This document shows, one piece after another, positions 33,789-51,353 of a stretch of DNA of 64,000 bases. The position numbers and the translations under genes were made by a program. How positions within the stretch are numbered: position 1 is the first letter of the stretch; each line of letters starts with the position of its first letter. The notes beneath the pieces were generated by a model that did no database searches, was not told where the DNA came from, and saw only the letters and a program-made list of their open reading frames with translations. The DNA lies in contig CM119269.1 in NCBI GenBank assembly GCA_051294375.1, forward strand, positions 13,994,552 through 14,058,551, in the 5' to 3' direction. This DNA is from Paraspadella gotoi. Lineage: Eukaryota; Chaetognatha.

Positions 33789-35722
33789 ATATTAACGGTA
33801 TTGTTTTTCTATTAAAAGAGGGACAGAAAAAAAACGTCAATACGTCAATTAAATTTCTAATTGATTTTAAACAACTGCATGTTAGTTAGTTTTTCTGAAT
33901 TTTACATAACAAGCCTCCATCTCTGAATGCATCGGGGAGAAAAGCATTGAGAGAGAGAGAGACTGACTTCGATGTCCGAAAGCGAGATAGAGACAGAAAA
34001 GGAGAGGGAGAGGTAGAGGAAATCTCGGTCAATCTCGAAGAGAGATTAAGATAGGGAGAGAGAAAGAGAGAGATGGAGATATGNNNNNNNNNNNNNNNNN
34101 NNNNNNNNNNNNNNNNNNNNNNNNNNNNNNNNNNNNNNNNNNNNNNNNNNNNNNNNNNNNNNNNNNNNNNNNNNNNNNNNNNNNNNNNNNNNNNNNNNNN
34201 NNNNNNNNNNNNNNNNNNNNNNNNNNNNNNNNCTAATGGAACGGACAAGTCCGCGGAAGACTGTAATTGGTGGAGGAATAGATGGAATCTGACTTTCCGG
34301 AGAAAAGATGGAGAGAAGGAAAGAAAGAAGATGAATAGAAAGAAAAAGAGACGGGAGCCTTTGTAAGAATAAATAGAAGGAAAAAAAGAAAGAAAAGAGG
34401 AAATAAAAAAAAGAAGACGAGAAGGAAATAAGCATAGAAAGAAAGATAAAAAGAAANNNNNNNNNNNNNNNNNNNNNNNNNTTTACACGTACATCCGAAC
34501 TCACCGGAAATCACCCGTCGTCGTTCATCGTTCGTCGTCGCGCGTCATCGTCCGTCGCCGGCCTGCTGTGTTGCGATGTAGTCCCACTTTCTGGGTCCAA
34601 ATTCATTTAATCGTAGGCTAAAAAAAAACTAACGATCCCCGGAAACCAGTGATTCCCTGTATCTTACAGTCTATATTAAACCCACTTAACCTGAAAGTTT
34701 TCCTCTCGCTCTCGAAAATTAATTTAACAGAAGACAATTCAGTTTCGCTCAATTCCCGCACTCGTACTAACTCCACCACAAAAAAAACAGATGAAGAGCA
34801 AGAAACCCCAAAAAGAACAAATACGGTCTTCGAGCAATTATACCTCTCTTCGACTAAACTCAAATCTTTGTCGTAAAGAAAGGGTCTCGCGGAATCTCAA
34901 AAGGTCTCCCAACCCTCCGCAAATCCCGATATAGCCCAATGGGACAGACGCTCCCTACAGTGAGTTTAGATATGACGCGAGACGTAGACACGTGTCGTAA
35001 TACGCTTTCAGAGCTGGAATCTACGGTGTTTAATTTTAACTTTTAACATTTTAATCTGACAGTTTCATAGGACTGTTTAACAATAAAGAAATCTATTATA
35101 AACAAAAGAAATTTTTTCAATAACGATCAGTTAGTTTCAAGCTAACGAGTTATTCCAAGTATGGAAATTGGTACAACCAATATGTTAAATTACAGTGGGC
35201 AGAAGATCCGTACCATTTTCCGCGCCTTTAGACAGAATTGTCATTAGTCATGTCCATGGAACGAGGATCCCAGGGTTGTCTTCAGGGAGGGGGTTACCGA
35301 GGCCCTAAAATGGCGAACCGCTTAGAAAAGTGGTAGGGTGGTGTCAATGAACTTGGTTATACTATAATCATGATCAACCGGTCAAAACTTATATAACTAT
35401 CTTCGGCTCTATAGGTTGCGGTGAACAGTCAGACAATTGACACTGAACCAAGATGTTTGCGATAAAAGATTCATATGTTTTTGGTCTTTAATCTCGGAGG
35501 CCGCCTTTTAACGAAAAAAGTCTTTCTGATGCCTGTAAAGAAACGTAACGTTCGACGTTTTTTAACCTTTAAAACATATTAAACTTAATAGTGCCTATTT
35601 TAAATTTCCTGGTTTTTGTTAGTTCCGGGGAAGTTTTCAAAGGGACGTAAATGCACAACTTTATTTCTAAAACGAAATGACACACAGAAAAGGAAAGTAA
35701 AACGAGCGTCAGTCATTTAAAC

Positions 35723-35787
<65 letters not shown>

Positions 35788-37137
35788 ATCTCACCTCCAT
35801 CTGCTCCGTGCCCGCCTCTTTGACTCGCTCCCATTCTCTGTCGCGTCTCCCATTACCTCATCCATCCAGGTTCTCGATCTCCTTACGCGCCATCTCCCAC
35901 TGATCTCTATCTCATCCTCCCCCCCCCATCACACTCCTCTCGCCGCATCTCTCTCATCTCTCTGCGCTCGTAAGACGCTCGCCTTAGCGAACGAGGCGAG
36001 GCGGTTATAAAAAGAAATCACGTGAAAAAAAAAGTAAATATTCACGGAACAAGCGTATCTCGTAAGTCGGCGCTAAATCCGGCTTCCTCTTAGAGGAGAG
36101 AAGAGAGAAGAGAGAGAGAGGAGAGAGAGAGAGGAGAGAGAGATGAGGAGAGAGAAGAGAGAGAAGAGAGAGACGAGGCGTGTCCCGGTGCCGATGGAGG
36201 CGATTTATGGTCCATCGGCGGCCTTTTCATTGTGTTTTAGATGGGGAGACGACGACGAACGATAGGCCAACAATCGAAGACGATGAAAGACGACGAACGG
36301 ACGAAGCCAACAATGAAGACGATGTAGACGAAAACACGACGAAGACGAACACGACCTAAAAGGAACAGCGATGGAACGAAAAAAGGGCGTTAAATCCCTC
36401 GAAGAGAAAAATCTCGGGGAAAAGTTTGTCCGATAACGAGAGTTTTGGCCCGACGGGGCGAACATAATGGTGCCGGGCAGAGAATTGGGGCGATCGACGA
36501 CGTGGAGTGCGAGAGAAAAGAAGGGGCAAAAGGGGGCGGGGGGTTAGGGTCACGAGTTGGGACCTTCGACGTTTTGGGTCGAGGGAGGAAAAAGTGATGG
36601 GTTCGCACTTAATGATGAAGGAGATAAGGTTGACTCAATTGTAATTAACTACTGAGTAAAGGTGAGTCTATTGTTAGAAATTCCGAGTAAAATATGTAGT
36701 AGAGAGAAGTAAATGGTGGTACATTGTACCATGGTAAATGGACAAACATATGGGCTAACTTCAATGTTGAACTTTAATTTATTGAACTCTAACTTTTTTA
36801 TCTCTTACTAAGCTTATTCTTAAAGGCACTGTTATTTTTAATGTGAAATTCGTTCACTGTCCAGTGTCCAATGTGTCCAAATCCCTGCCCATGTCAATGT
36901 CCAATTGTCCAAACTATTTGCTCTTTCGCGCCGGGTAATTGCGCGCCAATTAAGGCGCCCCGTTCGTATGGCGCCGCGGGTCGAGGGAATCGCGGATTGG
37001 GTGGCCGCTCTCGAAACATAGACCAGGAGGGAAAACTTCAAAAGAAAAAAATACTTAAGCAAAATAATAGAGAAAAAAAAATACTGAAAAAGAAGAAGAG
37101 ACTTGATGAGAAAATCCAGGCTTCGGTTTTAAGGGGT

Positions 37138-37195
<58 letters not shown>

Positions 37196-38152
37196 AGAAG
37201 AGGGGAGAGGGAAAAGAAAAAGGGAAAAAAGGAGGAAGAGGGGAGAAAGGGGAGGAAAAGGAAAAAGGAAAAGAAAAGAGAAGAAGAAAGAAAAGAAGGG
37301 GGAAAAGCGGAGAAAGAAAAAGGGAAGGAAAAAAAGAAGGAAAAAAAAGACGAAAAGGAAACTAGAAAAAAGAAGAGAAGAAAAGAAGAGAAAAGAAGAA
37401 AAGAGAGAGGGAAAAAGAAAAAGAAGAAAGAAAAAAAATAGAGGAGAGGAGGAGAAGAAAGAGAGAGAGAAGAGAAAAAGGGGGAGAAAAAAGAAGAAAA
37501 AAGAAAAAAGAAAAGAAGAAAAGAAGAGGAAAAGGAAGGGGGGAAAGAAAGGAGAAAAAAAGGGAAAAGGAAAAAAAAAAAAAAAAACAGAAAAAAGGGA
37601 AAGAGAAAGAAAAAAGAGAAGAAAAAGAAGGGGAAGAAGGGGAAAAGGAAAAAAGGAAAAGGAAGGGAAGAGAAAAAGAAAAAGGGAGAGAAAAAGAAGA
37701 AAAGGAGAAAAAGGAAATAAAAAAAGAAAAAGAGGGGAAGGGGAAGGAAAAAGGAAAGGGAGAACAAAGGGAAGCAGAAAGAGAAAAAAAAAAGAAGAAA
37801 AAAAAAGAAAAAAGGAGAAAGAAAGAAAAAAGGAAGAAAAAAAGAGTGAAAGAGGAAGAGAAGAGAAAAAGAGGAAAAGAGAAAAGAAAAGGAAGAAAAA
37901 AAAGGGAAAAGGGGAGAAAAAGAAAAAGAGGGGAAGAAGGGAAGGGAAAAAAAGAGAAAAAAAGAAGCGGAAAAGGAAAAAAGAAAAGAAAAAAAAAAGA
38001 AAGGAAAGGGAGAAAAGAAAGGAGGGGAAAGAAAGGAAAAGAAAAAAGAAAAAAAAAAAAAAGGGGGGAAGAAAAAGAAAGAAGGAGGAAGAGGAAGAAG
38101 GGGAGGGAAAGAGAGAGAGAGAGAGACGAGAAGAGAGAGAGAGAGAGATAAG
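37138..38152. repeat. One-kilobase polypurine tract
   Basis: The plus strand is about 99 percent A and G for roughly 1 kb, with only about a dozen isolated pyrimidines. It begins and ends in GA dinucleotide runs, with degenerate GAAAAAG/GGGAAAAG units between. The minus strand reads as Phe/Ser/Leu-rich frames of nearly 380 codons, which are composition artefacts. Such tracts can form triplex (H-) DNA. Confidence 0.95.
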
Positions 38153-38301
38153 AAAAGCGGACCTCCTTCGAAAGTCGGCAGACATCATAATGTAAACAAT
38201 TTACGTAAAACAATTCACGATAGTCGGTTTCGAACCGTTTTTCGGATTTCGAGGATAAAAATGGGGGGAGGAGAGAGAGAGAGAGAGAGAGAGGAGGAAG
38301 G

Positions 38302-38365
<64 letters not shown>

Positions 38366-38909
38366 AGATTCTGAGACAAAAAATTGAGTGAGGGAAAGAA
38401 AAGAAAAGTTTATATCGGGAGGAAAATATTGAAAAGAGGGGAGAAGAGGTCTTGTGCAAATATGATAGGAAAGACAACAGATGGTTTTTTTTATGACCCA
38501 AAAAAGAATAAAGTTCCCGACCGTTTTTAATCGCAACATTTTTCTATAAAACCGGAAGACAAGATGAGCATATTCGGCAGAATAACAGTATCAGAATTTT
38601 TTAGAATTTCTCCGCGTACGGAAGCAGAAAAATCGCGTGAGGCAGGCGGAAATTATTAAAAAAAACGGTCTTGTGACTATATCTCCTTTCTGTTGTACGT
38701 AACGTTCGGGCGGGGCCATAAGAGCGGACACATGTTAATTGAAAAGTTTGGCGGGACAATAGAAAGAGAATCTAATCGCGGGAGTATAAAGTATACACCA
38801 GAAAAAAAAGATAAATAATAAATGTCAACAATCTGGAACAGAAAAATTTTTTGTTTTTTTTGATCGGAATCCGAGACGAACGACCGCGTCGACTGGGGTA
38901 CGAAAGAAT

Positions 38910-39209
38910 NNNNNNNNNNNNNNNNNNNNNNNNNNNNNNNNNNNNNNNNNNNNNNNNNNNNNNNNNNNNNNNNNNNNNNNNNNNNNNNNNNNNNNNNNNN
39001 NNNNNNNNNNNNNNNNNNNNNNNNNNNNNNNNNNNNNNNNNNNNNNNNNNNNNNNNNNNNNNNNNNNNNNNNNNNNNNNNNNNNNNNNNNNNNNNNNNNN
39101 NNNNNNNNNNNNNNNNNNNNNNNNNNNNNNNNNNNNNNNNNNNNNNNNNNNNNNNNNNNNNNNNNNNNNNNNNNNNNNNNNNNNNNNNNNNNNNNNNNNN
39201 NNNNNNNNN
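38910..39209. other. Assembly gap (300 N)
   Basis: Run of N with unrelated GC-richer sequence on both sides. Confidence 1.
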
Positions 39210-39287
39210 GAGATGGAGAAACGCGTAGAAGGTCTTTCCGGTGCCGCTGTTTTCCGGATCGACTTCGACGATCGAAAAAGATCAGTT

Positions 39288-39398
39288 GAGGGAAAACAGT
39301 GAACTGTCCATGGGTCGTCGCGAGCAGCTATGGACAAAACAGTGAACTGTCGATGTGTCGTCGCGAACAGCTAAAAACGAAACAGTGATCTGTAGACA
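39288..39398. repeat. Tandem repeat of about 50 bp
   Basis: Just over two copies of a unit containing AAAACAGTGAACTGTC and GTCGTCGCGA(G/A)CAGCTA. Each unit includes the small palindrome ACAGTGAACTGT, and a third partial copy ends in CAGTGATCTGT. Confidence 0.85.
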
Positions 39399-40803
39399 TA
39401 GATAACTTGTTTTTTATTCGTGATTTTATTTTTCTCCTCTGTTTTCTTTTGGTGAGACTTGAGTTTTGTTTCTTTTTATCGTTGACGTTTACTATTTTGT
39501 GACGATTTTTTGAAGTTTTATAATCTAGGGATAAAAATGAAAATTAAAGATGTAAAAAAAAAATTTAATTTTTAAATGTAACATTGAGAGGAGTTAGATA
39601 CAACGAGTGCTTAACGTGGAATTGAATTGTGCGAAGGTGATTCAATTCGCACTAGTTACAATCGCTGGAATACGAATTGCAATCAACGAATTCATTTCCA
39701 CGCCTTTTTTTCTCTCTCTCTTTCCCTCGGTCTCTCGCTCTCTCTCTCACTCTCTATTTCGCTGTTTTTCCTCCTCTTTCCGAACTCGTCGTCGTCGTCG
39801 TCTTCGTCGTCGTGGTCGTCGTCGTCGTCGTTAGTGCCGCTCCGGAGTTCGAGGGCCGAACGGTTTGAGAGTTTATACCCCTTCTCTCTCTCTCCTCTTT
39901 CTCTTCTCTCTCTCCTTCTCTCTTCTCTTCTCTTCTCTCTCTCCTCTCTCTCTCTTCTCTTTTATATCTCTTATTGCTATACTTATCTTTTTTATTTATT
40001 TTTCATTTCTCAGCCCTAGTTTGTTCTCTCCTTCACCCTTCTTCCTTCTTTCCTTCCTTCCTTCCTTCCTCGATGGCTCGCTCTCTATCTTTAATGAAAG
40101 ATGATTACTTTGACTGGAAAATAAGCGAAGACGCTTCAGACGCCCTCCCCCTCGCCTGCCCCCTCCCTTCGCCGACTCGATTTTCGTCGCATCTTTGAGA
40201 TGCACCTGCATTTTCTCAGTCGTCGTCGTTGTTGTCTAAATCAAAATCGACTTGTTGTATGTATGATATGTTAAGTTTAGTAAAGACGTCGGTTTCGAAA
40301 ATTGATTATTGAAAAGATTATCGAAAATTATCTTAAAAAATATAAATATTTTTTTAGTAACTAAAGTTGAAGTTTAAAACTTTTATCCGTTAAGAGAATT
40401 TTATATTATTATTAACCCCTCTCCTAAATTTTATTTTCTTCCTAGTATAATTTGAAAAAAAAATTTGTTTAATTACAATTTCATTTTTTTTATCGAAGTC
40501 CAGTTCTCTCTTATCCATTATGAAGTTTATTAAGATTTTTTTTCTCAGTTTTGTAACAAAAAAAAAGTTTTAAGAAATTACCCGAATGAATTATAGAACC
40601 AAATTGCGTGAAGTAAATGAAAAAGTCATCAATAATTGATTTCTGGCAGAAACGTCGTTGGGCGAACGAAGATTTATCCAAAAAATAATAAATTTCAAAT
40701 CGCAAAAGAATAAAATTCGTTGAAAAAATATATATTACGCGTTGCCATGGAAATTCGGTGCCGTCGTCGGGGTTACCACAACGCGCGCCAGCGTGTGAGT
40801 GAA

Positions 40804-40805
<2 letters not shown>

Positions 40806-40875
<70 letters not shown>
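40806..40875. repeat. (GA)n microsatellite
   Basis: About 70 bp of nearly pure GA on the plus strand, followed by GAGGAG-rich and GAC-rich sequence to 41100. Confidence 0.9.
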
Positions 40876-40876
<1 letters not shown>

Positions 40877-42686
40877 GAAAACGACGGCGAAATGACGTCG
40901 AAAAACCTCGGAATCGAAGACCCGATGGTGCGAGGAGGAGCAAGAGGAGGAGGAGGAGGAAGAGGAGGAGGAAGAAAAGGATTGGCCGGCTTTTTCGAAA
41001 AACGTGAGGAAACCATTGCTTCTGCGGCTAAAGCACGACGACGACGACGACGACGAGGACGACGTCGCGAATGACGACGACGACGACGACGACGACCACG
41101 AAAGACTCCGCAGCGACGAGGAGGGAAAAAAGAGGAGAGGGACGCTGAAAGACTCAATGGCATGGAACGCCAGAGGGAGGAAGGGAGGAAGGGAGGAAGG
41201 GAGAGGGGAGGGAGATAAAGGGGAAGGAGGAGAGGGAGTAAAGGGAGGGTAGGAGAGAGAAAGAGTGAGAAAAAGGAAAAAACGGAACAAGAAATCAATG
41301 ACATGGAACCGAAGGAGCGAGAGAGGGAGTGGAGACCAAAGAGAGGGAGGAAGATAGAGGAGGAAAAGGGGGAGAGAGAGTTGAAAGTCGGAGAAAAGTG
41401 AAAAGGGAGGAAAGGAAAGATGAGTTGAACCGCAGATGTGAAGGAAAGAAAGAAAGAAATAAAGGGAAAAAAAAGAAGGAAATGAAGAGACGGAGAATAA
41501 AGGGTCATAAATTTGGTGGACGCATAAAAGGAGAAAGGGAGAAAGAGCGAGGAAAGTATGGGTGATAACTACTTGGAAGATTTAAAAAAAGAAGGGGAAA
41601 AAATCATTTGACAGTATATTATAAATATAATGTATAGAACAAGATTCGAGAATTTCACCGTCATAGGCGTTTTTTCTCTCTCTCTATTAGGCGCAAAAAC
41701 TGATGATTTTACAAAAAATATATCGAAATATTGCGCTTTATTATGTGACCTCATCGCTTTACTCAAAACCAACACAGTCAGTTCGTCTCAGTCATTCCTC
41801 GCTCTTTCATTTCCTTCTTCCTTCTTCCTCCGTAAACAAATGACCTCGGATCGAATCAACGGAAGAAAGAAAAACTTAATTGAAATGACAATTAGCTGGA
41901 AAGAGACGACGACGACGACGACGACGACGACTATATTTCGCAGTTTATGATTATCAGGTCGAGAGAGTGTGATGGGTTCCACGGCAACGACGAATGTCTC
42001 TCTCTCTCTATCTCTCTCTTTCTCTCTATATATGCAAATGAGAAAATAGAGCAAGGAATGAAAAAAAAAGAACGAGGAAGAAAAAAAAATGGGATGCGTG
42101 TTAGTGTGTGTGTGTGTTGTGTGTTGTGTGTCGGTGGCTANNNNNNNNNNCGAGTCTTTTTACTCGGATTCAGAGTTCATCTTAGATTCATGAGAGGCGA
42201 TGAAGCGTCGCGAGATGGGCGGAGATTGACGTTGGGCGTGAATCGGGATGGGGGGAGATGGGGAATGGGAGACATCTGGTGGGCGGTGGGGGAATTTAAT
42301 GGAAGGAAGAGCGATGCTATTTGTTGATATTGATTGATTAAAGTTCGCGATTTCAGAAATTGTTTTAAAAAAAGAAAAAAACCAGTGGATGATTGAAAAT
42401 GTTAGCAAGTGATTGATCGGTCAGAAAGAGCAAGTAAATTGGAATAATAAATTCTCAGTTGAACACATACGAGATACGTGGACACTTTTCGATGATTGAA
42501 TATACAAGTTATAAGATGTATTGAGACTGCATAAAAAGGTAATAAAAAACCTCAAAAATACGTTAAATTGGTACAATCAATAAAAAGATTGTCCATTCTT
42601 TTAATAAATAAGTCACCTGACAGTGACAATATAATATGTGAGAAAACAGAATATCGTAAAATGACAAGAGTCAAAATAAACAAGCA

Positions 42687-42731
<45 letters not shown>

Positions 42732-43214
42732 CTCTCTGCTCTCTCTCTCTCTCTTTTCACCAAGGAACAAGTGAAACCAAAAGAAAAACACGCGACATCG
42801 TAAAGAAGGAATTCATTGACTGTCTTCGATCTTCTGTCGGTTCGTCGGCCAATCGGTCGGCCAATCGGGCGGGCGATCGGGCGATCTATCCGTGGACTCG
42901 CCGACCAGTCGCGTCTGCCCTGGAATCCTTTGATGATGCCGCCGATCATTGGATCCAGAGACATCCTCGCGTCATCGATATTGTCGTCGTCGTCGTCGTC
43001 GTCGTCTTCGTCTTCGCGCTCTGGGAATTTCCGTCCCTCCCAGGCAAAGACGGGTGGTCTCGGAACGACGACGAATAAACCTGAAGATGAGACGTTTTTC
43101 ACTCTGGCAAAGCGCGCGTCAAGATGAGGTGCCCCTGGCGGAGACTTCACGGCCGTCCATCGGCGCCCCACGGAATGCAGAAAGCGTGAAAATCGTCGAT
43201 GACCCCTTACTGTG

Positions 43215-43215
<1 letters not shown>

Positions 43216-43308
<93 letters not shown>
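43216..43308. repeat. (GA)n microsatellite
   Basis: About 93 bp of GA with two AAG interruptions, 650 bp upstream of the dynein 5' UTR. Confidence 0.9.
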
Positions 43309-43310
<2 letters not shown>

Positions 43311-43954
43311 TAGACGGTGAATCGTCTTACAATTGTCTCAATTCACGATTGAGACCGCGCGACAACCAAGCCTGGATTGCCGACGAAAGTCCGTCGTGCG
43401 AAATCAGCGCGTTTTCCGACGGACTATGATCTCGATCTCTCTATCTGACCCGAGTGACCCTGCGAGATCACATTGAAAACAAAACAAAAGGAGCAATCCA
43501 GTTGAATCTCGAAGATACCGAATTTTAAGTCGTCTCGCTCAGAGAAATAAAATGTAATAAGATATAATTATTTTTCTTTTACGTATTTTAAATACTTGGT
43601 TGGTTATATACGTCTATCGGAATCAATAAAATCAATATTAATAGGCAAATTTTCAAAGCTTAACGATGGCTCATCCTTGGTTTCTAGGTTTTATTTCGTA
43701 AGACTGGCCGGAATAATGGCCTTGGCCAAGGCTTGGGCCAAGGCTTGGGCTTGGGTCGCAGTTACTAATAATCTTCTCTCCCATATAATTAACGTCTTTT
43801 GTTTCCCTTTGTCGTATTTCCCTTTCATAAAAAACAACTAGAGACTCCTGCCGTCAACTCCACATTATATCCGCCCTTCCTCCGACAAAGCAGACTACGC
43901 CTTTCTTGTCCGCACTCTCTCCAGATGTTTTCCTTGTTTATGTTTTGATACTTT

Positions 43955-44030
43955 GGTAAGTTGGGTGTGTTTGCCGGACGTCGGACGTCGGAATGTTTGC
44001 GTCGCTTAAGTTTTGACTCGTCTCTCGCAG
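43955..44030 (+). other. Probable 5' UTR intron of the dynein gene
   Basis: A strong donor, TTTG|GTAAGTTGGG, and a strong acceptor, CTCTCGCAG|G, bound 76 bases, the same size as the coding introns of this gene. The acceptor is 18 bases before the start codon. A spliced-leader acceptor is the alternative reading. Confidence 0.55.
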
Positions 44031-44048
44031 GCTGACCGAACCGTCACA

Positions 44049-48418
<4,370 letters not shown>

Positions 48419-48501
48419 CGCAGCGTCGCTCGTTTTTTAGACATGATCGGCTTGGCCTTCACACTTCCTTTCACACTTCCTTTCACACACCACGACCGCC
48501 C

Positions 48502-48537
<36 letters not shown>

Positions 48538-49574
48538 CTCTGTCACCGACGTAATCTTCGATTATCGAAAGAGAGACAAAAAGAGGCGTGTCTTTAGACT
48601 AACGTCCTTTGCTCCCAAATAGAGCTATGCAAATTATCAATAATTAAAACGCGCGCGTAGTTTCTGTTATACATTGCGGCTTGAACATATTATATATACG
48701 TACATATTTTGTTGATCGTTCTTTACGAAAGAGGGGATAAAAATATAATTTTTTGTATTAATTATTAATATTCTGTACGTATTTAGGGGATGGTCGATTT
48801 ATTTTTTTGAATTTTAATTACCAGTAATAACTAAAGGCTCGAACGGTTGTGAACTAATTGATTTCTCGAGTTTTTGTTTTTCATTGGGAGTTTTTTAATT
48901 TAAAAAAAAAATATACGAAAAGTCTCGAAAATTATTATTGCGTCATTTTTTTTTATACTTAAATGTGGTTTAGTTCTTTTATGAAAACCAGATTTTGCAG
49001 GAATTAGGCGGATTGAGCTTTTAGTCAGCTTCCTAAGGACCTCACAGTTCCTCGATTCATTTCATGATTTCAAATCAGATAGTTGAGAAAATGAAAATAT
49101 ATTTAATCCTAATCCTAATAATCTTTTAAAAAATTACCTCCTACGTTACGAGTGAAATGCTTTTTTAAAATAAATTGAAATTGAAAATATTGAATGATAT
49201 TCTTTTTGTAAATTTTTTATTTAAGATAATTTGTTTGTGGATATTTCGCCTTAAAATTATTTGGCTGAAAAAATTTCACGTGAATTGTTCTATCAGTTAT
49301 CTCGAGCTTTTAAAGCTTTCAAAATTTTCCCGCGAGGGGTAGTAAAGACTGATTATTTTTAGCTCGAATCGCAAGGTTTTCTTTCAATAATTGCACGAGA
49401 GGTTTTTAGTCGGATCTGCTTATTAGCCGATCCCGACTCTATAATTCACTTTGTCGGTCTGCCCCCCCAATCTTGTCGGGCATTAACTTAATTCATGTCA
49501 GAACATCGAATTATTATAAATTATGCAAAAAGTCTGTCCATCCATCTGCCTATCTCTCTGTCCGTTTTGTGTGT

Positions 49575-49810
49575 GGGTAGGGAAGTGTGTGATTGAGCTG
49601 GATATGAAGTTTCGATAGAATCGTCTGAGTGGAAAAGAGTTTAAATAGAAAAAACAAAAAAATTAATTTCACCATTTGAACATAAGTGGATGGGGTGATT
49701 AACCTGAAATTTTATATGTGGGTAGGAAAGTGTGTGATTAAGCTGGAAATCAAGTTTCGATGGAATCGTTTGAATGGAAATGAGTTTAAATGAAAAAAAT
49801 AAAAAAACCT
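49575..49810. repeat. Two direct copies of a ~95-bp segment
   Basis: GTGGGTAGGGAAGTGTGTGATTGAGCTGGATATGAAGTTTCGAT and its continuation at 49573-49655 recur at 49718-49805 with about 90 percent identity, 145 bp apart. Upstream is CTGTCCATCCATCTGCC, a motif typical of ends of some interspersed repeats. Confidence 0.75.
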
Positions 49811-50275
49811 GTTTCATTAATTGATTGCTTCTTTTTTTTTATATTATATGTAAATGCAAGATGTATTAAATAATTAAATAATCAGTTATTTAATCAATTA
49901 GTCAATTAATTAATCAATAATTAATTAATCAGTCGATCAATCAAAACAAACATTTCAGATCAAAAATTAATCAAATTGATTAATTAATTAATTACCGATA
50001 ATGATCGAGGGCAGATCCGACATTGTTTGCTCTAACTTGTTAAAGACTCGAGTTATTAGCGGCACTGCATAATATTGCCTCTAAACAAAATCGTATATTA
50101 ATACATCGCTATAATGATAGACAATATGTATATTGTATAATATATAATGTATAATCAAATATACGTTTTGGCTGCTTTTAATACGATCGCTGGTCGGACG
50201 TCATTTGCTTCACTGATTAAGAACCGCCCAACAAGACGCATAACGCCGCCCCTGAGATGAAGATTTTTGCGGTGA

Positions 50276-50283
50276 TGACGTCA
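50276..50283. promoter_or_regulatory. CRE palindrome TGACGTCA
   Basis: A perfect cAMP-response-element palindrome, 330 bases upstream of the TATA box of the small secreted-protein gene. The sequence is exact; a regulatory role is only suggested by position. Confidence 0.4.
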
Positions 50284-50608
50284 CATGGCCGAATGTTAAG
50301 GCCCTCGGCGGATGACGGGAGCGTCTCGGGATCGAGTGTGAGTGAGCGTTATTGTGATAAGAGCTTTAATTTTATATTACTGTATCGAATTGACAGAGAT
50401 GTCTTATATTGAAATTTTAAAAATTTCTACAGTAATACAAGGATTAAACGTTATCTTTATCAATATTAATAATTATAAAGAAAATCTTCGTTGCATTAAT
50501 TAATAGCACCACCAAAAAAAAATAGTTTCTAATAAAAAAAAATAGAATCTAATAAAGAAAAGAAAGGGGGCGTGACAACAACACCAACAACCCAAAAATA
50601 TTTCGTGG

Positions 50609-50615
50609 TATAAAG
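50609..50615 (+). promoter_or_regulatory. TATA box of the small secreted-protein gene
   Basis: TATAAAG, 90 bases before the ATG at 50705. This spacing predicts a 5' UTR of about 65 bases and fits a short, highly expressed secreted-peptide gene. Confidence 0.55.
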
Positions 50616-50704
50616 ACGTCGACAAAACCTTAAGGCGGCTGAGTTGACGAGCAAAAGTTCTTTCGCGAGGTCGGAGATAAAAAACAAAAGACATAAAAAG
50701 TAAG

Positions 50705-51353
50705 ATGGCGCTGACGATATTACTTGCCCTTTTGAGTGGCGCTATTCTGTTGGCCACGAACGGCGACGCTACGCCCATTTGGCGCCAACTCGATCTTCCG
50801 GTGGTGAGTTTAAAGAGTTGTCTATTAATCTGGCTTAATATTACGTTATGTTGGTCGTATCAAATTTATAACTACTAAAATAGTTTAAAATGTCATTTAA
50901 AACAAAAAGTAATGTAACATTTGGACATTTAAGTACGAAAACGAGAACCGCTTTCCATCCGGATTCCGCAGCGAAAAGAATTACGAGCAAGAAAACATGA
51001 ATAAGTTCATCCGCGATTTCATTTACGGGTAAGTTCTCAACCTCTTCGCGTAATCGTGTCCAGTTTTCAAGCGACGTGAAAAGATGGCCTAATTGTATAA
51101 ATTTTATAACCGGCTATTTCTCTTTCGAAAATTGTTTCACGTTCCCTTATTATACATATTTCTTTAGATTTTTTGGTTTATTATCGAAGGTTGGCGGATT
51201 TGTCCCGGTTCGAATCGGCGCGATCGTCGTCGCTGAAAAGAAAACTGCAGAAACGTCCGTTTGCAGGTGATACTGTTGCACACAAATTATTTGATATAAT
51301 TTATTGTGTAAGTTTTTCTCTTTTCGTTGTTATCGAGTATTAATGAAGACAAA
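50705..51353 (+). CDS. Small secreted protein or peptide precursor, unidentified
   Basis: Three exons with matching phases: 50705-50803, 50934-51028 and 51190 onward (open to a TAA at 51351-51353). The first exon encodes a signal peptide, ALTILLALLSGAILLATNG, and 11 more residues. Exon 2 is charged and aromatic (YENENRFPSGFRSEKNYEQE). Exon 3 begins GLADLSRFESARSSSLKRKL and contains two dibasic Lys-Arg sites flanking KLQ. No known family is recognised. The 3' end is uncertain, because a possible donor (GCAG|GTGATA, at 51267) could end the third exon earlier and lead to a further exon not identified. A TATA box lies upstream. A neuropeptide-type or other secreted peptide precursor is possible but unproven. 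Confidence 0.6.

Larger units (their letters stand above)
32486..43940. other. Repeat- and gap-rich region between Islet and dynein genes
   Basis: No gene recognised. It contains GA tracts (32954-33024, 33751-33785, 38270-38366, 40806-40875, 43216-43308), CT tracts (35728-35800, 39882-39960, 42690-42760), a 1-kb polypurine tract, a (GGAA)n-type run near 41175, and four large gaps. The Islet first exon and promoter probably lie here or in the gaps. A minus-strand frame at 42820-43170 is Arg/Pro/Gly-repetitive and without homology I can recognise. Confidence 0.6.
48419..50600. other. Intergenic region downstream of dynein
   Basis: AT-rich, without a recognised gene. It contains a CT run in the likely dynein 3' UTR (48505-48533), a direct duplication (49575-49810), an AT-rich ATTA/ATCA stretch (49865-50000) and a CRE-like site at 50276. 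Confidence 0.75.

Noticed and set aside
37055-38501. Phe/Ser/Leu-rich minus-strand frames of nearly 380 codons
   Set aside because: They are the translation of a homopurine tract read backwards, with no domain, no splice signals and no codon bias.
42689-43171. 160-codon minus-strand frame with RPIGRPIGR-like repeats
   Set aside because: Built from GATCGG-type short repeats, a GTC array and a GA tract; no family match.
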